A stretch of 64,000 nt of DNA from Liolophura sinensis. Taxonomy: Eukaryota; Mollusca; Polyplacophora; Chitonida; Chitonidae. Under the pieces are notes generated by a model. That model did not search any database and had not been told where the DNA came from. It worked only from the letters and a program-made list of their open reading frames with translations. Location of the stretch: positions 16,107,385 through 16,171,384 of the forward strand of contig NC_088295.1 of the NCBI RefSeq assembly GCF_032854445.1. The letters are read 5' to 3'. Shown one piece after another: positions 47,201 through 58,983 of this stretch. Position numbers and translations under genes: made by a program. Within the stretch, counting starts at the first letter, position 1, and each line of letters begins with the position of its first letter.

Positions 47201-48730
47201 TTAAGGGCATTCGACGGTAAATTGTAACGCCATTTCATATGTAGTGATTTTTTTTTTTTAATTTAATGACAATTTGTGTAATGTGCGCAGACTATCTGAC
47301 TGAAGATGTCGGGTTAACCATTTCTGAAGTTTCAAGCTTCTGAAAACCCAATTTTCGAAAAGTAAACATATATGTTTGTAGAGTACCAGAAAACAGTGTA
47401 TACCCCCCGACACACACAAACAAACTACGCTCACTTTTAGTTATCGTCTCTGGGCTTACAATGTAAAATTTGTAATAACTAGATCTACAATATTTCATGT
47501 CACCACCTTCGCTCTGGCCAAGTCATACCACATTCCATTTAGGCTACTTTTCTTTGAGTAGTGACAGAGTTCTGCTGCCTCGCACCTTACCGTGTGTCTC
47601 CATCAGTCCTGTACAAATATGTACCGCTATGCTACAATTTCAGCTCCTTCACCTTCATGCCTTAGCAGCCTACATACTCCTTACCATCACTAGTAAATGT
47701 TGTAAAGAAACCTTGAACACTGGGTTCACGGTGATTAGGCAGGAGGTGATGTCAGAAGACACAAACAATCCGTCTCAACCTTTGCCTCTAACAATACTTT
47801 AACATGTGCATTCTCTTTATCTAGAGTATGTACAACATGATTCTAATCAAATCCTAAAACAATTTTATTGATGAATTTTGATTGAATAGTTCAGCGAGAG
47901 AACACATGTGATAAGGCTAAGCCTAAACACGGCTACGTGCATCACAAGCTCAAAAGGTCAAGCTTGCCTAGTGGTGGAATTGATGTAAAGCGAAAAGTAG
48001 AGAGCAACGCATGTGCTGTAAGGAGTATGAGCAGCCTGCCAGCCTCAAGGATCATCGCCCCACGTTAAAACTAAACCAATCTGTAATGGCGACTGCTTGC
48101 TCTTTATATCCTATGACATGTGAGTTTCTGACTTACTAAGCATTTTGGCCCTGTTTAAAATTGTGCAAATGTGAATTTTGACCAGACAGGTGGACTACTT
48201 TTTTGTCTGGTAGTTTACATGTGTGGCCGTGAAATATTGCAGCAGTTGTAGTCTTCAAAATGGATTTTGTTGCGATGGCAAATGTGTGACTTTGATGGGA
48301 AGTCTCCACACACTGTTTACGCTACAGTCGCCGGTACATATTTCGTGTTAACATGGGTTGATGGCCTTTGAGGCCGGAGGGTTGCTAAGGAATATAGGTG
48401 AGGCCATTGAAATTGTAACATGCATATTTGTGCAGCACTGTATTTTTGCACGAGGCACACAATAAAAACTCTGCCACTACTCCAAGAAGAATGGAATATG
48501 CTATGATTCCACCTGAGCACAAGCGAATGTGGAGACTCTCAAACAACAAAGGTTTACTTACATTTTTTAAAAAAAACAAGCTTTAGTTTAGATCTATTAC
48601 TGCTATGAAGTCATCCATGTCATACCTTCCAAGCTCACTCAGCCTGCCATCTTCCAACTGACTGACATGCATATAGTTTCTCTAAGATGTCCAGCCAAAA
48701 AGCTAACAGTTACACACACGTGCAGAAGTG
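47201..48730. other. Non-coding stretch between transporter and Spc24-like genes
   Basis: No gene supported. Contains short (T)n and ordinary AT-rich sequence. Confidence 0.4.
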
Positions 48731-48732
48731 AG

Positions 48733-48743
48733 AAGATGGCGGG
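48733..48743 (+). promoter_or_regulatory. YY1-type initiator motif, candidate Spc24 promoter
   Basis: AAGATGGCGGG matches the AANATGGCGGC motif found at start sites of TATA-less housekeeping genes. It lies about 490 bases before the Spc24 ATG, with an intron acceptor (TGCTTTTCAG) between. Confidence 0.35.
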
Positions 48744-49219
48744 AGTGATTGATGAATGTACAAACCATGGATACCTTCATGGCAGTGATACATTTATATT
48801 AAGGTGCATACTATAGTATGGAAATTTAGTAGCGGCCCAAAAAGTGGGTCTTAAGTCGGTATATTTTATTTGCATATGACCTTGTTGGCCTGAAATTTTG
48901 AGGTGATGAGCTGCCTGAGCTCGCTACAAGCATTGAGAATTATCATCTCTGGTCTCTTATATTTGGTACATCCTTCAAGAGGAAAGAATAAGTCACTCAG
49001 GATCAGAATGGGGGAGTGTGTAATGTGCTTTTAATGTCAAAAATTTTATCAGTATACCAAACCTTTCATACAGGGTCCGGCATACCATGCTGGCAACCCA
49101 AGTGCACAAACAAGAACCAATTAAAGATATGCTTTTTTCCTTAAAGAAAAATGCTAATATATGTAGTTGACCACTGTTGTTGTGATATGCTTTTCAGTTT
49201 GATCCAGCAGGCATTAATA

Positions 49220-51902
49220 ATGCTGTCACCAAAAGAAGCTTGGGAAACCGTTGAAGCATTAACAGAAGTCCTTGACAATGATGAAACAGAAATTAAATTG
49301 TTTCAAGAAGCACTTGAACTGCAGCAAAAAATTCAAGAAATCATCCAGAAACAGCAAGCTCTTATGAAGCGTGACATAAATAGTAAGACAACCTGTTCAT
49401 TTCATTATGTTTGTGTGTAGAAATAAATTTAAAAAACCTTATTCACCACTGTAATTCTTGGCATACATGTATGAGGCATTTGCTTTACTAATTTGGTTAG
49501 TTTGCTCTTTTACATTGATTATTTTTTTTATCTTGTTGTAACTATTTCAAAGGCAAATGTTTGAAATTAGTGATTGATTTATAGCTAATATTTTTACTAA
49601 TTCTGATTCATCTGCTCCCTAGCATTATGCTCAATGGTGGAAGAACAAAAGGAAAAGATGGCAAATGATGCTGATAGACAGGAATACCATCAAAAAGAGA
49701 AGGATATAAAGTCACAGATGGACAAGATGAAGCAGCTGAAAACACAAGTGCAACAGGAATGCCAGTCTGTTCAGGAGGAGCTAACCAGGTGTCAGAGAGA
49801 GGAGAGCAAGCTGGTGGAGGAGAAGGAGGCAGAGGAGAACAAGACCACAAAGGTGTTACCTAATATAAGGTCAGTTATCAGGAGTTACCAAATATCAGGT
49901 CAGTTTTGTCAGGATTTAACAAACATCAGATCCGATATCAGGGAATATAAAGTCAGTTATGAGTGAGTTTGCTAACGTCAGGTCAGTGATCAGGGAGTTA
50001 ACTCCAGGTCAGTTGTCATGGAGTTAGCTAACATCAGGTCAGTTATCAGGGAGTTAACTAACGCTAGGTCAGTTATCAGAGAGTTAGCTAACGCCAGCTC
50101 AGTTATCAGGGAGTTAGATAATGCCAGGTCAGTTATCAGGGAGTTAGCTAACGCCAGGTCAATTATCAGTGAGTTAGCTAATGCCAGGTCAGTTATCAGG
50201 AAGTAAGCTAACGGCAGATCAGAATAGAGGGAGGCAGAGGAGAACAATACCACAAAGGTGTTACTATTTATTGCCAGTGCTTATCCTGGTGGTTTAACTT
50301 CAGGACATTTAGTGAGTTTGTGTCTAACATTGGGTTAGTTAACAAAGAGTTACCTTACTACACCAGCTTTATACAGGTAGTTAAAAATACTTATTGATAG
50401 GTTTATAGTTATCAGGGACCAGTTATTAGGTTACTTGCCACAAAATTATTTAACATGAGGCCATTACCTTACGTAAGCATATTTATTGCCAATGTTTGTC
50501 CGAGGGATTTAACTTCAGACCCTTTAGTGAATTTGTGTCTAACATTAGGTTAGTTAACAAGGAGTTACCTTAGTACACCAATTTTATAGTTGTCATTAGT
50601 TACTTACTCATAGGTTTGAAGTTACAAAAATGCCAGGTCACTTGTCCCAAAATTACCTAACATCAGGTCATTTATCAGGGTTTTTGTAACCTCACATTGC
50701 TTAATGACCAGAGTGTTACCTAATATATGTTGACTAGCATTATAATAATTAATATATGAAGTGATTTTATGTAACATCACACCAGTTATTAACGAGTTAC
50801 ATGTACCTACTGAAACTAGGCTTCTTAATCGGCGTTAGTTACCAGGACAATGCTGAACTAGGACTTTCACATGAACTGTGAACTGTAAGGGCTATTTATG
50901 TCAACTAATGTGAAAGTGATTGTTTTTCTTTGTAACAGCTGCAGTTTGGATGAGCAGTAACCTACAGTCTGTTGTTCCCTGACTTCGTTGACATCTGTTA
51001 CATACATGGAAGTGAATTAATACCATACCAGTACAAATGATATAATTGTCACACTCCCCTACCCCAACCCCCGCACCTCAAATAAAAAATAAAAAAAAAC
51101 ATGTCGTAATTGTATTTTTTTTTCTGTTTGATTTTCATTAGATATGACCTTAACATGTATAACATGATCTGTCGGATTCGCTGGAAGTACGACTGTGGCC
51201 CGGATGAAGTCAGTGGATGTATCCTTGCTACCGTTGTTTGCCTTACCTCAGTGCCTACCGTTGTTTGTCTTACCTCAATGTCTACCGTTGTTTGTCTTAC
51301 CTCAATGCCTACTGTTGTTTGTCTTACCTCAATGTCTACCGTTGTTTGTCTTACCTCAATGCCTACCGTTGTTTGTCTTACCTCAATGTCTACCGTTGTT
51401 TGTCTTACCTCAGTGCCTACCGTTGTTTGTCTTACCTCAATGTCTACTGTTGTTTGTCTTACCTCAATGTCTACCGTTGTTTGTCTTACCTCAGTGCCTA
51501 CCGTTGTTTGTCTTACCTCAATGTCTACCGTTGTTTGTCTTACCTCAATGCCTACCGTTGTTTGTCTTACCTCAATGTCTACCGTTGTTTGTCTTACCTC
51601 AATGCCTACTGTTGTTCGTCTTACCTCAATGCCTACTGTTGTGTGTCTTACCTCAATGCCTGCTGTTGTTTGTCGTTGTTTGTCTTACCTCAATGCCTGC
51701 TGTTGTTTGTCTTACCTCAATGCCTGCTTGTGTTTATTAAAATGGGAATTTTATTGATTTCTTACAAGTATGTGTTACATCAAAACTCTATTTACCAGAA
51801 GATAGCAATAGACCATTCAGACATTTCCTGTGGAGCTTTCTTGTGAAAGAGCTGAACAACACCATCCACCTCATGTCAGGCTCAACATTTATCAGGTTCT
51901 GA
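49220..51902 (+). CDS. SPC24: Spc24-like kinetochore subunit
   Basis: Spliced CDS: 49220-49382, 49623-49869, 51142-51218, 51769-51902 (206 codons, phases 1, 2, 1 all consistent). Spc24 is a subunit of the Ndc80 complex; with Spc25 it forms the globular head that binds the inner kinetochore. The N-terminal two thirds form a coiled coil (QKIQEIIQKQQALMKRDIN, then KDIKSQMDKMKQLKTQVQ). The C-terminal globe has TTKVLPNIRYDLNMYNMI, then RIRWKYDCGPDEVSG and RHFLWSFL, which match human TTVTIPSAVYVAQLYHQV, KIEWDYECEP and DYLWSL in order and spacing. Human Spc24 is 197 residues. The upstream acceptor at 49197 implies a 5' UTR intron. Introns 2 and 3 both contain minisatellites that start almost at the donor site. 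Confidence 0.82.
49870..50215. repeat. 30-bp minisatellite in Spc24 intron 2
   Basis: Unit contains AGGTCAGTTATCAGGGAGTT. Regular from about 50010 to 50215 (about seven units), with irregular copies back to the exon 2 junction. Because 30 is divisible by 3 it reads open as a 10-residue repeat (RSVIRELANA) on the plus strand. Confidence 0.85.
50266..50592. repeat. Direct repeat, period about 213 bp
   Basis: The block starting TATTTATTGCCAGTGCTTAT near 50266 recurs near 50479 (TATTTATTGCCAATGTTTGT) and is similar for about 110 bases. Confidence 0.75.
51225..51735. repeat. 27-bp minisatellite in Spc24 intron 3 (about 18 copies)
   Basis: Unit contains GTTGTTTGTCTTACCTCAAT. Starts within ten bases of the exon 3 donor. 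All three plus-strand frames stay open for about 500 bases simply because 27 is divisible by 3. Confidence 0.92.
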
Positions 51903-52789
51903 TATCAATTTTCTGTGATGACCGAAATTTTTAGAAATTCTGAATTTGTTCAGTAAACATTTGTCTCAGAATTCACATTCAGTAATTGGTATTGATGTAC
52001 AGTTTCTCTTCATTGCATCTGCTTTCCTTTAACTGTGTGAAAAAAGATTTGTTATAGTATTGCACCAATAATTCCCAACTTGTATCATGCAGTATGATTC
52101 ATTGAAAGACTTCCACAATCTCACATCAGTGAAGTTATTTGAGGGCAGTGGCAATTAACTTTCCTCGTAGTGGCTGGCTCCTTCTCTGAAGTGTCCCTCT
52201 AGCCACATGATGAATCTTTGACTAATAACATTGTTTGATCTAATCCAGCTATGGCTTGAGCCCAAGGGTTGTCTTCTGCTGGTGAGTGGTGTTTATTTCT
52301 TAGTCTCCTTTGTTTTCTCCATAATCTGAACCTTTAAATATATAACGTATAAGTGAATCTGCCTTCAGTGCTTGATTGCTGTATTTGCCCTCAAAATTGC
52401 CCTGAAAAAGAATGTCATAAAAGTATTGCATTTGTTGTTGAAGTTAAATTTTCCCAGTAGGATTTTATCCTACTATACTTGCCAAAAAATATAAAATAAA
52501 ATAAATTAAAAAGAAGAAACAGTATGATGGGGAATGAGTCACTTTGTCTGACATGATCAAAATTGTGGGTTAAAATGCAGTGTATGGGGGCCTTAAGTGA
52601 TTTCAGTGCTTGTGGGTGTTCTTGAAGACAACTCCAACGTTGCGTGCATGTTCTGAACAAGGGGTTAACAGAGTTTTCATTTAGAATTGGAGAAGGAGGT
52701 CAGATTTCAAAAGTAGGCGGGTGAATTGAAAGTAATTATGTCACAGTTACTTCTGATTTAAATACTAAGAATATTCAAAGTAAGCGGCT

Positions 52790-53055
52790 ATGAGGACAGC
52801 TGTCTGCAGCCTGCTACTTGCCGTTTTTGGACAGCAGTAGACAGCTGTCTGCAGCTTGACACTTGCCCTTTTTGGACGGCAGTAGACAGTTGTCTGCAGC
52901 CTGCTACTTGCCCTTTTTGGACAGCAGTTGACAGCTGTCTGCAGCCTGTTACTTGCCCTTTTTGGACACCAGGAGACAGCTGTCTGCAGCCTGCCACTTG
53001 CCCATTTTGGATGGCAGTACACAGATGGCTGCAGCCTGCTACTTGCCCTTTATGA
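52790..53055. repeat. 45-bp minisatellite (about 6 copies)
   Basis: Unit contains CAGCTGTCTGCAGCCTGCTA and ends in CTTTTTGGACAGCAG. Located 0.9 kb past the Spc24 stop. Open minus-strand frames over it are a by-product of the period. Confidence 0.9.
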
Positions 53056-53954
53056 ACACCATGGGTTAAACAACAACGCAATAAAATAAACCTCAAACAC
53101 AAATAAGACAGATGAACTATATACCATGACCATACAGTTTATTTCTGATGTTCCCCACTATTGTGCTACTTCAGTTTTTGTGCAGATCATGCTTGTATTG
53201 AAAACTTTCCTTGACCTCAGATACAGATGTTTGCAACAAGAAAGAAGTGAAGCCGTTTACACTAAGCACCAAGCAGAACTCACAGTTTTTTATCACAAAC
53301 TATCTCTGGGACTTGATAGAAGACGGTGTTGAAATCTGGTGAATTGTGGCTGCTTCTGTTGCACACAAAAGAACTTGTGTAGGTTCATTTTTAAAATACA
53401 TAAGATATTTTAATTGTATGTTTGCACGGCAGCTGCTCAAAAGTTAATGTGAGGCATGTGCATACATTGACATAATGAAGGAATGGCAAATATCACCCAC
53501 TCTTGGGTGCCTTAAACTGGAGGAATATGTGGATTCAGAAATGACTTCAATATTTTTATAAATTTTTCCTCGGTAAAAGAGAAATTGAGGTATAGTCCAC
53601 CTGTCAGTAAATTTGACTTAGTGTTCTGTTTTAAAATTCTGACGAGTGTCAAGAATGAAATGTCTGTGTCAGCCCATCTCTACTTGAGTCCATTTCACTG
53701 GTGTACATGTAGATCGACTACGGAGGAGGAATGATGTATTTCTGGTAATGGCCGATATTTATCTATATCACCTGCAACTCATCACATTTTAATACATGTA
53801 TTTTATGAGTAAGTAGATGTAACTTCTTACAAAGTTAGTGTGACTGTGTCTCGCATTTTGAGCTCAATGGTATTCTGCTACCCACAATAAAATTTCAACA
53901 AATCTCTATAAAATTGGACTGATTAGTGTAAATTATTGGTGACAGCAGACCTAA

Positions 53955-54140
53955 TTTGGGACCTTTGTGGCATACTGGTTAGCATGCTTGCAGTACAATA
54001 ACCCAGGAGCCTTTCACAAAAGCAAAGCGAGTTCATTTCCAGCTCATGCTGTTTTCCCTCTCATACTAACCAGAGTCGTATAACCATTGGTATGTCACAG
54101 ATGAGGACTAGTCCAAGACCATGGAGGTACCGTGTTCAAA
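53955..54140 (+). repeat. Possible SINE head remnant
   Basis: GGCATACTGGTTAGCATGCT and a following GTTCAAATCTAGATCCGGCT look like tRNA-derived A- and B-box regions. No tail seen. Confidence 0.3.
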
Positions 54141-54301
54141 TCTAGATCCGGCTGGTTTGTCTGCAGCTTTAACTCAGCATTGATGGTGGTTTTGTTTGCT
54201 CTTCAAGTTTTGTTTAATAGTTATCTATAAACCACACTGTCATTATTCTGAAATGTCCATGAATAGGCCAAGAAACATCTATCAAATCCATCCTTGTGGG
54301 A

Positions 54302-54372
54302 AGCTTCTTATGTTTCAGTGACCGCTCTTATCTGGAGGTCCCATTCACATTACTGATGAGCAAAATGAAAGG
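54302..54372 (+). other. Possible isolated exon, unrecognised
   Basis: TTATGTTTCAG acceptor, then an open stretch SDRSYLEVPFTLLMSKMKG up to a possible donor AAAG|GTGCGT. I do not recognise the peptide, and no partner exon could be linked. Confidence 0.2.
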
Positions 54373-57300
54373 TGCGTGTGTTTTGGTTGAATTTAATTCA
54401 TGGAAGAATAAATTTGATTCTGCAAGGGGTGGTATAAGAGGTCCTTCCATAATAGCATGCTTACACTTTTTACTGACATGACCTTTATGAAAAGAGGAAT
54501 CGGAATTGATTCAGTGTTGGCATTCATGGTTGAGATGCTAAGCATGGTTACATCAGGAAAACAGGACATAGCCTACGCGATCTGCATGGTTAGAGACCCT
54601 TTTTACACAGCTGTCGCAACACTACGCCAACGGAATTTACCATGGTGACGTCTGTCACTTCACTATACGTTGTCACTGAAAATATCCCAGGCGCAATTTG
54701 CTACTTTTTCGTAAGAAAAACCTCAGGAGACCTTCACTGAGATATCCCTGGTAAATGTCGCCATCAGTTGTCCTGTTACAGAGATATCATACAGATACTT
54801 GAATCCAGCCTAGCTGAAATACTCGAACATATTTACAAACATCTGGGGCGTTAATGATCAGGTCATACTGGTACAATAGTCCTATATGTTTCCGCTTTAA
54901 AACCGTGTACCGATATACCCCCATCAACAGGAGTCCAAAGGAAGTTTAGTTATGCAACGCCAGCATACTGTTTCTAACTAATTAACACTTATGCCTACTT
55001 CTAAAATTGGATTTGTAAGCTTAAGCACATGATCCACGGACTACTATAGTCACGTGTAACTTTAATGCCCCTAGAGTAGGCGTAATTACTTTTTAGCCTA
55101 TAGGAGATGAAAACTCGCTTCAATATAGCCTACGTCTGTGAGAAATAAAATTACAGGCCAGCAAATACTAAAGACGCAAGGGCTATATATATGTTAATTT
55201 TCAAGTTTGACCCAAAACGTATTACTCAATAAGTCGTTATTTCTTCAACGTTATAGGCGAGTTGTCATGTGATCTTAAAGGAGAAGAAAATTTAAATATC
55301 AATCAAATACCATTGAAAAGAGTATGCTTTTCCTCGCAGGTGCATGCAGTAAAAAATTCTAATGTGTACCTCAAGTTGATAAATTATAAATAAAGTAAGC
55401 GACAAAATCCGCTGTGGGCGACTCCATTTTGCCTAAGAATTAGTCCTGAAGTCTTCTGTGTTAGGAGGAGAAACCGCCGAAGTTCAGTTCGTACATTTCC
55501 GGTAGAACTCGTTTTCCCAGACGGTAGCGAACTGTAGAGTTCGTTTTCCTCTTGACGATCGGGAAACGGGAATGTTGGACATAGGTTCCGAGTTTACACG
55601 AACAAGCCGGCAGTTTTAACGACTCTCATTGGCTGAGAGGCAACACACGCCCAGCATAAATTACAGGGTGCTAAAGATGGAGGACGCCATGGACTCAGCG
55701 ATTTATGCCAACTTTGCCGTTTTCAGGCTTTACGTGTATGGCGAGGAACATGACAGAATTATGCAGCAGGCACCACTCGTTAGAAAAAAAATGTCCTCTT
55801 TTCAGCCTTTAGTATCATATATTTACGTTTTCTTCTCCAGTCACAAATTACTGGATCGTTATCAGGGTGCAAGATAGGTAAAACTTGCGAGTGCTAAATT
55901 TTAAGCAAATTAAACGAACCAGCTGCCATTTATTGCCATACGGGGTGACCCATTTAATGAGCTCTCTGCTATCATGATCATCACTGCTTAACGTTCAAAG
56001 GGGCACAACTCTCAATTACAGTTTTAGGCGTAGGCCTTCTTTGTGTATAATGTCTGTCCCGTCTGCACGAAGACCTCCAGCCACTTTTTACTGTGTATCT
56101 TCTGTATTTCTATGTCTTCATTTTTTTTGTACCCATTCTAAAGTTCGTTTGAAATATGAGCAGCGCTTTGTCGCGTTCCTCACAGTCATACATATGAAAT
56201 CAAAAATAATATCTGCCTCAAATAAAAGCAACAGAGAACTTGTGTCCAGAAATACTTTAAATTCGGTTTTTCTTACCGAGAAATTCCACAAAAGCAATTA
56301 TTTTCTTAGGTATAGGTTATTGAGACCATGTTATCCAAAGGATTTTCACATTATTTTAAGCACCTGAAAGCTCAGTGAAACTTATTAAAACGTTCCCAAG
56401 GTAAAGTCAGCGATGATGAGAGATTATTTCACAGGGCAGAATTGTCAAGCTGTTTCGTAGAGGGAGGACATTCTTGTGAAGAAAGTGAAGTGGCCCCACG
56501 TGTCTTCGATGTTGTTCGAATAGGCTGTCGTATATTTTTTGTCAGCGCCTTTCGGGGAAGGCGGACAGTTTTGCCTGGCGCTGTATATGACACTAACTTC
56601 CTCACATCGTTTATCTTCACAGGCAACTGAGCGACGTGCCTTTTTACATGGCGAAGGGCGATGGAGTTTCTGGGGACTATTTCTGTATATGTATATACGA
56701 CTGCTTTAGACGTATCTGTATATGCTGTGTTATACGCCCTGTTGAACGTTTGCCATTTCACTTTGTTATGCGATTCAAAATGACTGTTTTACTTCGTATA
56801 ATACGAGCTTATTAGTTCCATACTTACAAGGCAAATTGTTTTGTGCATTAAAAACTTCTCTTACCATTGATTGACAAGATCATCATTAAATCTAAACTCT
56901 AAGGACATTTGCAAAGTCCTCTTACTGTCAGAGTGTTGGCTTTAAACAGATTTGTTTCTTCGTGATTAGTTTGTGAGTAATCACATAGCAGCAATCCTGC
57001 CATTTGTCGTTGCAGAATCTTCGGGGGAGGGGGTGAGGGCAACGTTTTTGTGTGTGCATGTAATCCTATCCGATGTGGGTATCGTTCAGGTTGTACTTTG
57101 TCTCATCCAGTCACGATCTCATAATGTACACTTACTGTGGGAAAAAATGAAAGGAAAACGCCAGTCAACATAGTGTATCTGTGTTTATTGGTAGTTAGAA
57201 TTATTTGTATCACAGTCCAAGTAGGCTTGTTATGTTTCGCAAATATGTGTAGAGTTGATCAGAAAGCTTAGACCACGTAGCCTTATGCCTAGATCTGAAA

Positions 57301-57660
57301 TATGTTTCATTCTTCTCAGCTTAACTTTCAGAAATACAATGTTAATGTGGAAGCCAAGCTGGGAACATGACCAACCGATCTAGCTAGCCTATGCGGATTA
57401 TAGCTTATTACCATCCTTAAATGCTACACATCTGATTTCACTTTACATTTTCACAAATTTCTAAATTTTCAAATGTGCAAAAAACTGTTCGCATTGTTAC
57501 AGTAATTCACGTGAAATAGTTCGAATAATCTGAAAACACTAATTTCTATGATTAGCTATTTTAGGTCATCTGTTACACCTGCCATGAGCACATCCCATAT
57601 CTCAAGATCATGCTAACCTGTAACATTACTCTGATATATACGTATATGAAGGTACCGTTA
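54373..57660. other. Long stretch with no firm gene
   Basis: A GC-richer patch at 55440-55700 holds short open frames (one starts MEDAMDSAIYANFAVFRLYV at 55677), which might be a first exon and promoter. A 110-codon open frame on the minus strand (56429-56761) has no recognisable feature. Neither is supported enough to call a gene. Confidence 0.35.
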
Positions 57661-57661
57661 G

Positions 57662-58983
57662 TTATTTCTTGTCGACTGCCGCCCCGTAAGTGGATTGGCC
57701 CTGCTCGGCTTTCACCAACTCCGTCTTGTCTTCCGCTTTGTCTCCGTCGCCGGTCTTACCGGCTACCCAGCGCAAGAGGCGCACCGGCAATCTAAGTATC
57801 CATAGAACAGCGTCAACCAAAGCCTGAAGACACGGCGCGAAGCACGGACACAAGCACTTCACTGAAAACATAAGGGGCAACACGTATGGTAAGATTTTAA
57901 ATACGAGTTTGACATCGCCATATAAATTAGCTAGAGACGCTACTCTTTAGCAATTGTTTTATACCCTGGTTCCCAAACTGTGTGTAGCTGGATGTAAAAG
58001 TACCGGTACTGTTTTACCAATGATGTGTATACGTAAGATGTATAGGTTCAAAACTACCCGTGAAACCATTGGAGTGGATTTGATCATTTCACCTTCATAA
58101 TAACGGATTTGTAGTTTTCAGTTTTAACTGGCTCACGAAAATAATCGTGATAAAGAGAACAGTTTACTTCCAAACAAGTTATATCGTAAGGCTAAAATTT
58201 TACACAAATTACAATCGAAGTAGAGGAGGGAGGGGTTACAGCTTCTGGCGGAGTCTCTCTTTTTTCCCTTGATGAAGGTACAGGTTCAAATCCAGATCTA
58301 GCTCTCCGTTGAGACGAATAGCTTCTGGTGGACTCCGTAACCCTTAATGGGGTCATATAAGCTCGAATTCAGCTCTAGCCGTGAATGGAGAAAAACAGCT
58401 CCAGGTGGAGGCTCCTTAGCCTTACTAAGGTGACAGTCTCGAATCCAGCTCTGGCTCTTTCTGCTTTAAGTGAGGATTCCACCAGGATCTATCCGGTTTC
58501 CTCCAAAAATAATGCTGGCCGGCGTCGTATAAGTGAAATATTCTTGAGTACGGCACAAAACACCAATCAAATAAATAAATAAATTTAAGGAAGGATGTCA
58601 GACCTCTGGCCATGGCAGGTGACTTGGGCAAATTCCTCCATAATCGGCCATGTGACATGCGAATAACGCAATTCCTTGAAAAAGACCATAAAGATCAATA
58701 AAGAATAAAAGAACAGTTCACTTACAAGGTAATAATATAATCCAGAGGATTAACCCGGCTGCCAGTAGTATGAGGAGTATGGGGGCGGTGAGAATGAAGA
58801 CGAGCGCGCGGCAAACACATCCACAAGAACACCCGCCCTGTGACTGCGGCTTGGCATTCTCGTTGTTTTCCGCAATTCCGACAGTCTCCGAACTGGTTTC
58901 AGCATGTTTCGTCTCTTCAGCAGCTTCGGTAGTTTTCGTCATTGTCTGAGAGTTACTGTCCGCGTCCTTCAACGGAACATCTC
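57662..58983 (-). CDS. Small Cys-rich membrane protein, unrecognised
   Basis: Two coding exons on the minus strand: 58726-58983 and 57662-57861, joined in phase 1 (donor CTT|GTAAGT, acceptor TTTTCAG). Using the internal ATG at 58942 gives 138 codons. Alternatively exon 58726-58983 has its own acceptor (TTGAAACAG) and an unseen upstream exon. Order of parts: an acidic, Ser/Thr/Glu-rich N-terminus; GGCSCGCVCRA; a strong membrane helix (VFILTAPILLILLAAGLILW); a second Cys cluster, KCLCPCFAPC; an amphipathic, Arg-containing helix (LWILRLPVRLLRWVAG); and a charged tail ending AAVDKK. Cys clusters flanking a helix are commonly S-acylated, but that is inference. Family not recognised. Confidence 0.6.
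58395..58587 (+). repeat. SINE in the intron of the Cys-rich membrane gene
   Basis: GTCTCGAATCCAGCTCTGG head remnant, GGTTTCCTCCAAAAATAATG, and tail ACGGCACAAAACACCAATCA plus (AAAT)n. Confidence 0.75.

Noticed and set aside
50010-50215. Regular repeat array as a CRISPR candidate
   Set aside because: Units are contiguous with no unique spacers, and the context is an animal intron.
49990-50253. Open frames with 10-residue repeats on both strands
   Set aside because: They reflect the 30-bp repeat in Spc24 intron 2. Discussed as a splicing question, not as genes.
51110-51846. Three overlapping plus-strand open frames of 181-215 codons
   Set aside because: They are translations of the 27-bp minisatellite, open in all frames because the period is divisible by 3. 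They lie in Spc24 intron 3.
52765-53102. Two minus-strand frames of 85-104 codons with Cys/Gln repeats
   Set aside because: By-product of the 45-bp minisatellite; no start context, splice support or family signature.
56429-56761. 110-codon minus-strand frame
   Set aside because: No motif, no splice partner and an overlapping open frame on the other strand; kept only as a note.
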